Of a DNA stretch of 15,020 nucleotides, positions 1 to 7,133 are shown in pieces. The number at the start of each line of letters is the position of its first letter. Positions within the stretch are counted from its first letter, which is position 1. This stretch comes from Deltaproteobacteria bacterium (lineage in GTDB: Bacteria; Desulfobacterota; GWC2-55-46; DRQE01): positions 1 through 15,020 of the forward strand of contig DAOVXI010000016.1 of the NCBI GenBank assembly GCA_030636245.1. Reading direction: 5' to 3'. The notes under the pieces are model-generated. The model saw only the letters and a list, made by a program, of their open reading frames with translations. It ran no database searches and was not told where the DNA came from. Made by a program: the position numbers and the translations under genes.

Positions 1-831
1 GATAAAACAAAGGCCGAGGCGGAAAATAAACTTACCCTGCTAAAGAAAAACTTAACCAAGATGGGCTCTGTGCTTGTAGCCTTTTCCGGTGGTGTTGACT
101 CCACATTCCTTTTGCGTGTAGCTCATGACACACTCAAGGAAAGAGCGGTTGCCCTTACGGCAACCTCGCCCACCTATCTCACAACAGAACTCACCGAGGC
201 AAAAGAACTTGCGCTCAATATGGGTGTTAAACACTTGATCCTCGACTCCAACGAACTCCTGATCCCTAACTTCGCCGATAACCCGGAGAACAGATGCTAC
301 TACTGCAAAAGCGAACTCTTTGAGATATGTAGAGCCAAGGCGGATGAACTCGAGCTAAGCTATGTGCTGGACGGCACAAACATAGATGACAGGAGTGATT
401 ACCGCCCCGGCAAGACCGCGGCCATTGAAAAGAAGGTCAAGAGCCCTCTTGAGGATGCAGAACTTACTAAGGTTGAGATACGTTTTCTAAGTAAGGAGCT
501 TGGACTACCCACCTGGGAAAAGCCTAACCTCGCGTGCCTCTCTTCACGTTTTCCATACGGCACAAAAATAACGGAAGAGCGACTTCAGGTCATAGCAAAA
601 ACAGAGGCGTATCTTAAGGAACTTGGCTTTACGCAACTAAGAGTGAGGTATCACGAGAAAACAGCGCGCATAGAGATACCGGGTGAGGACCTGCTCAAGA
701 TAACAAAAAAAGATGTAAGGGAGTTGGTCGTAAAAAAGTTTAAGGAAGCTGGTTTCACATATGTAACTCTGGATCTTGAAGGATATAGGACAGGCTCAAT
801 GAATGAAGCGCTGAAAGATAAACAGTTTTAA
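1..831 (+). CDS. larE: LarE family ATP-dependent sulfur transferase, 5'-partial
   Basis: LarE is a PP-loop ATP pyrophosphatase that adenylylates and then sulfurates a pyridinium carboxylate to make the nickel-pincer nucleotide cofactor. The reading frame is open from base 1. The first ATG (61) lies just before the P-loop and lacks a Shine-Dalgarno, and the family normally has a short helix before it, so the true start is outside the window. Counting from that ATG, the PP-loop SGGVDS is at residues 9-14, a CYYCK motif at 79-83 and ACLSSRFPYG at 158-167, followed by the typical C-terminus ending near YRTGSMNEAL. The three cysteines (79, 82, 159) match the iron-sulfur type of LarE. Lactiplantibacillus LarE has only the last one, which it sacrifices as sulfur donor. 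The gene ends tail-to-tail with the next, sharing TTAA. No other lar gene is visible; the upstream side is cut off. Confidence 0.93.
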   Translation, partial: DKTKAEAENKLTLLKKNLTKMGSVLVAFSGGVDSTFLLRVAHDTLKERAVALTATSPTYLTTELTEAKELALNMGVKHLILDSNELLIPNFADNPENRCYYCKSELFEICRAKADELELSYVLDGTNIDDRSDYRPGKTAAIEKKVKSPLEDAELTKVEIRFLSKELGLPTWEKPNLACLSSRFPYGTKITEERLQVIAKTEAYLKELGFTQLRVRYHEKTARIEIPGEDLLKITKKDVRELVVKKFKEAGFTYVTLDLEGYRTGSMNEALKDKQF

Positions 832-3563
832 CTTAGAAGTCTCTCGCTATCTTTTTTATTTTTTGCATCAGTAAGCCAGGAGTTGAAGTATTTTTCAGTT
901 ATCATTCTATAAAACTGTCCGCTCTTATCTACTATCTCATACACGACCGTAGGTTTTTTAGCTTCAAAACCTTTAAAAACAACCTCACCGCTCTTTACAA
1001 AACAATCTACGGTAGTAAGGCCGTCCTTGGACTCATAGGCAAACTGAAGCTCAAGCACGCTCATCGGTAAAAAGAAAACCTTGGCGAACGCCGGGTCCAG
1101 CTCACTCGTCTTGATCCTTCTGGTAAAAAATAACTTTACGCCTTTTGTCTCTTTTATATATGCCCTGAGAGCTTCTTCACTAATGGCTTGGCCCTTGTTA
1201 TATATATCGACAGAACTTTCAAGCGACTTCAAAGCACTTGTAGGCACACCCGTTCCAAGCCTTTTGAGCTCCGCGAAAAACTCATTGGCTACCTGTGTGG
1301 CAAGCCCCCTTTTATCAACCTCTCCTGCTCTTTTTTCAAGGGTATTTATGCCTCCATCAACCTCGCTTGGAACCCTGAAGCGGTATATCTTATCTATGTA
1401 CAAGTCAAAAGGATACTTGAGCTTCTTATTTCCCGTCCGCACCCTCTCCTTATCGAGCAGCATCTCCAGCTTTGCCCTGACAAGCGAATTCCTGTCAGTA
1501 CCACGAGCTGCTTCATTGATCTTCTCACCTATTGCGACGGTTACTGTCCCGCAAAAACCTTTGCCGTCCATGAGCATTATCTCAGCCTTTGTCCCGAATG
1601 TTATAAAAAGTCCGGCGGCCATCTCGCTTTTAATGGCATTCTCAAGCTCATCACGGTACCGGCCCTCTACCTTGTGCTCCTCTGCTATAACTTTATATAG
1701 TTCATCTTCGGCAGCTTTATCCCCCCTACTCGTACGTTCTTGAAGGACTGTCTTCTTACCTGCCAACTCGCTTCTTAGCTTTTCATACTTTACATTTATC
1801 TCATGCAGAACATACTCCTCATTGACACGTGGAAGTTTTTTGCCGAGCTTATCGCTGTACTGCCTTAAGACCTGCTGAATATCCCCTGCGAGAGAGAAGA
1901 GATTTAAAGCACTGCCGGAAAATATTGCCGCGTCTCCGGGAAGATTATTAAGCCTTACACCACCCTCCTGCTCATAAAGGTCAGATCCGGCTCCGTACTT
2001 ACTGGCCGCAATTATTATGGGCATATAAAAATTGTCCTTCATAAACTCAGCCATTGCAATCTCCTTTACCTTGAGTGTTTTCTTGGTAAAGTCCTTCATA
2101 TCAATAAAGAGTTGTCCCTCTTCACCCTGCTCCAGAGTTGAGAGCGGATCAAGACTGTCATAAGAAAAACGATACAGCCGGCCATTTTTATACTCCTGCT
2201 GTAGTGCGTCCGGCTGATACTCTACGGAACGATCGATCATATGCTCACACATGGCGGAGGTATACTTCTCAACGTGGGAGTCTATCTTATGAACTATGGA
2301 TGAGCCGACTATAAGGTCGACAGCCATCTCAAACCCCTTCTTGTCGCCACCCCGCCACGATGTCTTTCCGGCAGACGCTTCATCGAACCTCGCGATAAGC
2401 TTGCTCATCGAATCAACCCTCTGTGCGTCCCTGGAGTAGTTGTTCCTTACGGCCTTAAGGCTATCTATAAAAGCTTCCTTCTGTTTATTGTCTGCAAGCA
2501 AAGTCTTGAGCTGTCTTTCATCCACACAAAATTCCTGAAGTTTTTCATGCACCTGAATTCCGGTGGAATCATACTCGGCAAGATACTTTAGAATGGACCA
2601 CCTTACCACGGTGAAGTGATACTGCTCCTTTATCATTTCCTGAAGATTCTTGTCCTTAAGCACCGCTGCCTTAAATTTGCTGACAAGAACATCCGCTCCG
2701 CCCCCTACCTTGTCAAGGGCCGTAATATGCTTGTTCGCTGCCTCATAAACACTACTGCTTATGCCATAAGGATTATAGGAATTGAAGAGCAAGTTATCTT
2801 TGATCGAGATAAAAGATGCCGGCGTAAGAGCCGACTTAAGTATGTGCCAGGACGCTTCATTATAATAAGTAGCTCCCTCGGACTTGACCTTTCTTAAGTG
2901 CCTCGTTAATGCCACATAACAACACGAATATATAGTAAAACCGATTATAGAATCTATCCGTTCATAACTCAGCCCTTTGATCCTGACATTCCTTAGCGCT
3001 TGTCTGTGCTTTGTTATCGTATTAATGGCCGCCAGAAGGGCAAGATATGATGACCTCTCGGGGGTGTCAAGGTTGGCCTCATCTTTTAAGGCCTTATCCA
3101 TGTAGTGAATGAACCACTGTATCAAACTCTTTCCATAGCCATCCGGGCCGAGCCAGTTCGTAAGTATTGCCCCGTCAAGCTGTGAAACAGAACCAAGCGC
3201 AGCGGTAGCAACATCTCTTTCGATACTTCCCTCCTTAAGCATGTCCACCTTATATGTCTTTTGCTTAAGCTCATGGGCTATGTTCACGGTAACCTCGGAG
3301 GGGAACGGGACAGAGCTCTCCCTGCTCTCCTCCTCAAAGCGCTTCTTCACCAACTGTGCCAGTGAAAAGATAGCTCCGGAGATAAATATCTCATCATCCT
3401 GCCCCAGATAATATGGCACCTTGAGCTCGGCAAGGGTTTCTCCGTGCTTAAAGCGCAGGTTTCCCGGATTAAGGAGCCAGAAACGACCCAGAAGAAAATC
3501 CTCCCTGTCGTTAAAAAGCCTTGCGTGAACGGCAAGTCTATCTGCTATGAAACTTTTTCCCAT
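828..3563 (-). CDS. Large cytosolic protein with divergent class III nucleotidyl cyclase motifs
   Basis: I do not recognise a named family over the full length (911 aa from the ATG at 3563). Residues 485-493 read LFIDMKDFT, 535-550 contain LNNLPGDAAIFSG, and 673-688 contain TVTVAIGEKINEAAR. These match, in order, the class III adenylate/guanylate cyclase signatures: first metal Asp (488), Gly-Asp hairpin (544), and the Asn-x3-Arg transition-state pair (683 and 687). A charged coiled-coil-like insert (about 585-645) separates the last two blocks. The substrate-selecting positions are Asn540 and Glu680, not the Lys/Asp of adenylate or Glu/Cys of guanylate cyclases. The N-terminal 470 residues (mostly helical) and last 170 residues are unassigned. 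No membrane segment is seen, so it is probably cytosolic. Alternative starts are ATG 3575 and GTG 3587. None has a Shine-Dalgarno; 3563 is preferred because a -10-like TATGCT ends 7 nt upstream. Confidence 0.8.
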   Translation of the reverse strand: MGKSFIADRLAVHARLFNDREDFLLGRFWLLNPGNLRFKHGETLAELKVPYYLGQDDEIFISGAIFSLAQLVKKRFEEESRESSVPFPSEVTVNIAHELKQKTYKVDMLKEGSIERDVATAALGSVSQLDGAILTNWLGPDGYGKSLIQWFIHYMDKALKDEANLDTPERSSYLALLAAINTITKHRQALRNVRIKGLSYERIDSIIGFTIYSCCYVALTRHLRKVKSEGATYYNEASWHILKSALTPASFISIKDNLLFNSYNPYGISSSVYEAANKHITALDKVGGGADVLVSKFKAAVLKDKNLQEMIKEQYHFTVVRWSILKYLAEYDSTGIQVHEKLQEFCVDERQLKTLLADNKQKEAFIDSLKAVRNNYSRDAQRVDSMSKLIARFDEASAGKTSWRGGDKKGFEMAVDLIVGSSIVHKIDSHVEKYTSAMCEHMIDRSVEYQPDALQQEYKNGRLYRFSYDSLDPLSTLEQGEEGQLFIDMKDFTKKTLKVKEIAMAEFMKDNFYMPIIIAASKYGAGSDLYEQEGGVRLNNLPGDAAIFSGSALNLFSLAGDIQQVLRQYSDKLGKKLPRVNEEYVLHEINVKYEKLRSELAGKKTVLQERTSRGDKAAEDELYKVIAEEHKVEGRYRDELENAIKSEMAAGLFITFGTKAEIMLMDGKGFCGTVTVAIGEKINEAARGTDRNSLVRAKLEMLLDKERVRTGNKKLKYPFDLYIDKIYRFRVPSEVDGGINTLEKRAGEVDKRGLATQVANEFFAELKRLGTGVPTSALKSLESSVDIYNKGQAISEEALRAYIKETKGVKLFFTRRIKTSELDPAFAKVFFLPMSVLELQFAYESKDGLTTVDCFVKSGEVVFKGFEAKKPTVVYEIVDKSGQFYRMITEKYFNSWLTDAKNKKDSERLLS

Positions 3564-3570
3564 AGAAGGT

Positions 3571-3600
3571 AGCATATAATACAACACACTTATAAATCAA
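3571..3600 (-). promoter_or_regulatory. Candidate promoter of the cyclase-like gene, leaderless
   Basis: On the minus strand TTGATT (3600-3595), an 18-nt spacer and TATGCT (3576-3571) resemble a sigma-70 promoter. Transcription would begin at or next to the ATG at 3563, which has no Shine-Dalgarno. The hexamers are imperfect, so this is a moderate call. Confidence 0.4.
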
Positions 3601-3641
3601 GTACTTACCGATAGCATGGCCTTTCAAATAAGAGTTCGGTG

Positions 3642-3650
3642 TGTTATTAT
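3642..3650 (+). promoter_or_regulatory. Candidate extended -10 promoter, leaderless, of the DHH-CBS-CCA gene
   Basis: TG-t-TATTAT is an extended -10 element ending 6 nt before the ATG at 3657, so +1 would be the A of the ATG. No purine-rich ribosome binding site lies in the preceding 20 nt. The -35 position holds only a poor TTTCAA (3622-3627). Confidence 0.45.
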
Positions 3651-3656
3651 CAACAC

Positions 3657-6275
3657 ATGGAGCTTATAACCACTCATACTAACGCTGATTTTGACACCCT
3701 TGCCTCAATGCTTGCGGCAAAAAAACTCTATCCAAGAGCCAAGATAGCTTTCTCAGGCTCTACCGAGAAGACACTCACCGCTGCGCTTAGATCAATAAAG
3801 TTTCCCTATGAAATACTCAAACCATCTGAGGTAGACACAACTAAAGTAACACGGCTTATTCTGGTCGACATAAAAAGTCCTAAACGGCTTGGGCACTTTT
3901 CAGAGCTTGCATTAAACAAAAATATAGAAGTGCATATCTTTGACCATCACCCAAAAGAAAAGACCGATATAAAAAGCTCGTTTGAGGTAATAAAGAACTA
4001 TGGCTCAACAACGAGTATCATGGTGGAGCTGCTAAAAAAGAACAAAAAAAGGATAACAGCCGAAGAAGCAACTATCATGATGACAGGCATATATGAAGAC
4101 ACAGGTAACCTGACATACCCCTCAACAACCACATTTGATTACTCGGCTGCATCTTATCTTCTGGAAAAAGGAGCTGACCTTTCTGAGGCGGCCAAACTTA
4201 TAAGCCAGCGCATTACCCGCGGTGAAGTAACGGCCCTCAAGGACCTCCTTGATACAGAGTCGACTTTCTCCATAGGAGGGGTCGATGTAACGATAGCAAC
4301 TGTCTTTGCCGATGAGTATAAGGGAGATATATCTACCCTAGCGCACAGGCTTATTGAGATAGAAGAGATGGAGTGCCTGTTCCTGCTTGCAGACACGGGC
4401 GACAGGGTTCATGTTGTCGCGAGGTCTTCGGCAAAAGAACTTAACGCCGGGGCTGTACTAAAACTTGTCGGCGGTGGCGGGCACCCTCAAGCGGCATCGG
4501 CTACACTGAAGAACACAACACTACTTGAAGCAAAGGAAAAGGTGCTGGCTTCGATAAAAGAATCAATCATACCTTTGAAGAAGGCCACAGATATAATGAC
4601 ATCCCCTGTCATTACCGTAACCGAGAACACCAGACTCGAAAATGCACTGACGCTCATGCGGCGATTCAACATTAACTCGCTTCCTGTTATACGCGAAAAA
4701 ACAATGGATGACGTTACAGGGCTTCTAAACCGTCAGCTCGCATCCAAGGCCGTGCATCACGGACTCAAGGACGAAGCCGTATCAAAGTTCATGAGTACAG
4801 AGTTCGAAACAGTCAGAACAAACAACCCTCTTGAGATCATAAGGGAAAAGATCGCGGTTTTCGGCCAACGGATCCTGCCTGTAATGAAAGGCAAGCGACT
4901 GGTTGGCGTTATAACAAGATCTGACGTGTTGAAGGTTCTAAATGAAGAACTTACGGAGAAGTACTCAGGCGGCCTGCACACACGGAAGATAGCCGGGGTC
5001 GCAAAGGGCCTCCTGCCCCAGTGGGCTTTATCACTTTTAAAGGATGTTGGACGAGTTGCGGACACCACGGGGCTTAATGCATATGCTGTAGGCGGGCTTG
5101 TCCGTGACCTTATCTTGAAACGAAAAAACCTTGATATTGATATAGTTGTGGAGCCTGGGAACAAGGGTGATGCCATAACCTTCGCAAAGAAATTCGCAAA
5201 GCTGAAAAGAGCTAAAGTAAAAACCCATGAACGCTTCAAGACAGCCGTCATAACGCTTCCGGACGGATTCAAGATAGATGTTGCGACAGCGCGGCTTGAG
5301 TATTACGAACATCCCGGGGCACTTCCAACGGTAGAGAAAAGTTCCTTAAAACTTGATCTCTACAGACGAGACTTTACAATTAACACGCTTGCGATGGCAC
5401 TTAATGAAGGTGTCTTCGGCACCCTCTATGATTACTTCGGCGCGCTCGCAGATATCAAAAATAAAAAGATCAGGGTGCTCCACAACTTAAGCTTCATAGA
5501 GGACCCCACAAGGGCTCTAAGGGCGGTTCGCTTCGCAACACGCTTCGGTTTCGAACTCGGGGCGCATACAACAACACTACTTAAGAATACACTGAAACTG
5601 GAGCTGCTTAAAAGGGCTTTCGGTTCAAGACTTCAGGATGAAGTAAGAAACATACTTCAGGAAGAGGAGCCCGAAAAAATACTATCAGCCCTGAATAAAC
5701 TTGATGTGCTAAAACTTATTCATCCGTCATTAAAATGGGACGCCATGCACAGAAAATTATTTAAACAAACCCAGAACGTCATCGCGTGGCACACTCACCA
5801 ATTTGAGTTAGAACACTGCCAGTATTGGCTCACACTTTTCATGGCAATGACAAGCAGACTTAAAGCAAAGGAGATAAGTGAGATTCGGGAAAGGCTGTGC
5901 CTGAACTCAAAAAAGATCAGATCCATTTTAGAAAAACGTGAAGAGGCAAGAAGGGCTCTTACCGCTATTGAAAAAAGAAAAGATATAAAGAACAGCGAGG
6001 TACTAAAACTTCTATCCCCCTACCCTATTGAACTTGCTCTATACCTTATGTCCTCTGCTGAAAGCACTCATGCCAAAAAAATACTCACAGAGTACTTATC
6101 AAAGATTAGAAAGATAAAGCCTATACTTACCGGTTCTGCGCTTCAAAAACTTGGCGTAAGCAGAGGTCCGCTCATGGGCAAGCTCCTGGGAGAGCTAATG
6201 GATAAAAAGGTTAACGGTGAAGTTCCCTCAAGAGATGATGAGATAGAGTTTATAAAGAAAAAACTTGTCAGCTAG
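3657..6275 (+). CDS. DHH phosphoesterase - CBS pair - tRNA nucleotidyltransferase fusion
   Basis: This 872-aa fusion joins a DHH/DHHA1 phosphoesterase, two CBS domains and a class II poly(A) polymerase/CCA-adding head. The DHH half starts with ITTHTNADFDTLASM (residues 4-18), has FDHH at 95-98 and the DHHA1 GGGGHP at 272-277. The CBS repeats span about 312-365 and 375-432. The nucleotidyltransferase has GGLVRD (479-484), catalytic Asp493 and Asp495 (LDIDIVV), RRDFTINTLA (570-579) and DPTRALRAVRFA (616-627), then a helical RNA-binding tail. The same architecture is known for the A-adding half of split CCA-adding systems such as Aquifex, so it may add only the terminal A. The DHH half may degrade nanoRNA or pAp-like substrates, and CBS domains usually sense adenine nucleotides; both roles are inferred here. 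A GTG at 3639 is in frame, but the family begins at this ATG. It converges on the SEC-C gene with 51 bp between. Confidence 0.95.
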   Translation: MELITTHTNADFDTLASMLAAKKLYPRAKIAFSGSTEKTLTAALRSIKFPYEILKPSEVDTTKVTRLILVDIKSPKRLGHFSELALNKNIEVHIFDHHPKEKTDIKSSFEVIKNYGSTTSIMVELLKKNKKRITAEEATIMMTGIYEDTGNLTYPSTTTFDYSAASYLLEKGADLSEAAKLISQRITRGEVTALKDLLDTESTFSIGGVDVTIATVFADEYKGDISTLAHRLIEIEEMECLFLLADTGDRVHVVARSSAKELNAGAVLKLVGGGGHPQAASATLKNTTLLEAKEKVLASIKESIIPLKKATDIMTSPVITVTENTRLENALTLMRRFNINSLPVIREKTMDDVTGLLNRQLASKAVHHGLKDEAVSKFMSTEFETVRTNNPLEIIREKIAVFGQRILPVMKGKRLVGVITRSDVLKVLNEELTEKYSGGLHTRKIAGVAKGLLPQWALSLLKDVGRVADTTGLNAYAVGGLVRDLILKRKNLDIDIVVEPGNKGDAITFAKKFAKLKRAKVKTHERFKTAVITLPDGFKIDVATARLEYYEHPGALPTVEKSSLKLDLYRRDFTINTLAMALNEGVFGTLYDYFGALADIKNKKIRVLHNLSFIEDPTRALRAVRFATRFGFELGAHTTTLLKNTLKLELLKRAFGSRLQDEVRNILQEEEPEKILSALNKLDVLKLIHPSLKWDAMHRKLFKQTQNVIAWHTHQFELEHCQYWLTLFMAMTSRLKAKEISEIRERLCLNSKKIRSILEKREEARRALTAIEKRKDIKNSEVLKLLSPYPIELALYLMSSAESTHAKKILTEYLSKIRKIKPILTGSALQKLGVSRGPLMGKLLGELMDKKVNGEVPSRDDEIEFIKKKLVS

Positions 6276-6326
6276 ATCAAATTACTTCTTATTATTACCA
6301 AATGCATATAAAGCTAATAACGCAGA

Positions 6327-7052
6327 CTAAGCTCCGCAGCACTTCTTGAACTTTTTTCCACTCCCGCAGGAACACGGTTCATTCCTTCCAACCTTCGTGG
6401 ACGGAGCGGCGACCTCATCCGGAGCAAGCTTCAGAACCCTCTCCATAACCTGCTCTGTAACAAGCTCGGCGGCCTCATCCAATGTATCCTTGCCATCCAA
6501 ATAGAACTCATCACTGGAGGATATCTCAAGCTCAATGGCCTTATCAATGGCCGCGTCCCCTGCATCATCACCTATCGCGGCATCGATTATCCTACAAAAA
6601 CCTTTCTCCCCCTGCTTCGCTCCGGGTGTGCCAAGATCTTCACAGTGGTGAGGCCTGATGTCCCGCTCAAGAATAGTTGGATGCAGCAGACAGGTATTGT
6701 CTTCGGAAAGATAAAGACAGCTGAAAGCAAACATCGCACGGATCTCTATATCAACTGAGCCGCCCTGATTTATTCTGACGTTTTCCACATTCACATTGAA
6801 CTTGTCCGGCTTATCAAATAAGTTGCGCGGCGGGGTTTCCTTGGTCACATATCCTGACCTTATCCTATCAAGACGTTTATTGATCGAACTTGTTATCTCT
6901 TTTTTTAACGAAGCTCTGTTCTGCACGATATTTGGACGCTTAAGCGTATAGTATATAACGCCCCACCAGGGACTGCAGCACCGGCCCTTGCATCGATTAA
7001 CACATATATCCGAAAGACGTTGCCGTTCTTCTTGTCCAAGCTCTTTTGTCAT
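6327..7052 (-). CDS. YkgJ-like cysteine-cluster protein with C-terminal SEC-C motif
   Basis: This 241-aa protein has an N-terminal cysteine cluster, Cys17-x3-Cys21-x3-Cys25-Cys26, followed by CLYLSEDNTCLLHP (Cys112, Cys121), Cys137 and Cys153. That order resembles the YkgJ/UPF0153 family, whose CxxCxxCC and C...C-x-x-H/Y-P motifs are thought to bind zinc or an Fe-S cluster. The C-terminus (about 221-241) is a SEC-C zinc motif, GRNEPCSCGSGKKFKKCCG, like that on SecA, where it binds zinc and helps contact SecB or ribosomes. In standalone proteins its partner is usually unknown. Acidic helical residues 160-215 link the two parts. The frame stays open upstream to 7580 but that part overlaps the divergent gene at 7134. 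The ATG at 7052 begins at the family-like N-terminus and sits 6 nt after a -10 element. No signal peptide is seen, so it is cytosolic. Confidence 0.85.
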   Translation of the reverse strand: MTKELGQEERQRLSDICVNRCKGRCCSPWWGVIYYTLKRPNIVQNRASLKKEITSSINKRLDRIRSGYVTKETPPRNLFDKPDKFNVNVENVRINQGGSVDIEIRAMFAFSCLYLSEDNTCLLHPTILERDIRPHHCEDLGTPGAKQGEKGFCRIIDAAIGDDAGDAAIDKAIELEISSSDEFYLDGKDTLDEAAELVTEQVMERVLKLAPDEVAAPSTKVGRNEPCSCGSGKKFKKCCGA

Positions 7053-7058
7053 CCTATT

Positions 7059-7067
7059 AGAATAACA
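7059..7067 (-). promoter_or_regulatory. Candidate extended -10 promoter, leaderless, of the SEC-C gene
   Basis: On the minus strand TG-t-TATTCT (7067-7059) is an extended -10 element. Six bases separate it from the ATG at 7052, placing +1 on the start codon. There is no convincing -35; AATAGG just before the ATG could be a very weak, too-close Shine-Dalgarno. Confidence 0.45.
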
Positions 7068-7098
7068 TAACAAATAATGTAATTCCATAACCTTGATA

Positions 7099-7127
7099 TT
7101 GACCGACACATTATAAGGGCGTATACT
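7099..7127 (+). promoter_or_regulatory. Sigma-70-type promoter placed for a leaderless mRNA
   Basis: TTGACC (7099-7104), a 17-nt spacer and TATACT (7122-7127) form a near-consensus promoter. The -10 ends 6 nt before the ATG at 7134, so the predicted +1 is the A of the start codon. No Shine-Dalgarno is present, which fits leaderless translation. Confidence 0.65.
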
Positions 7128-7133
7128 GCCAAA

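Noticed and set aside
1081..1743. Long plus-strand open frame of 220 codons
   Set aside because: Antisense to the cyclase-like gene, rich in Ser and Leu with no domain pattern, typical of a shadow frame.
4757..5272. Minus-strand open frame of 171 codons
   Set aside because: Antisense to the conserved CBS and nucleotidyltransferase motifs; composition of a shadow frame.
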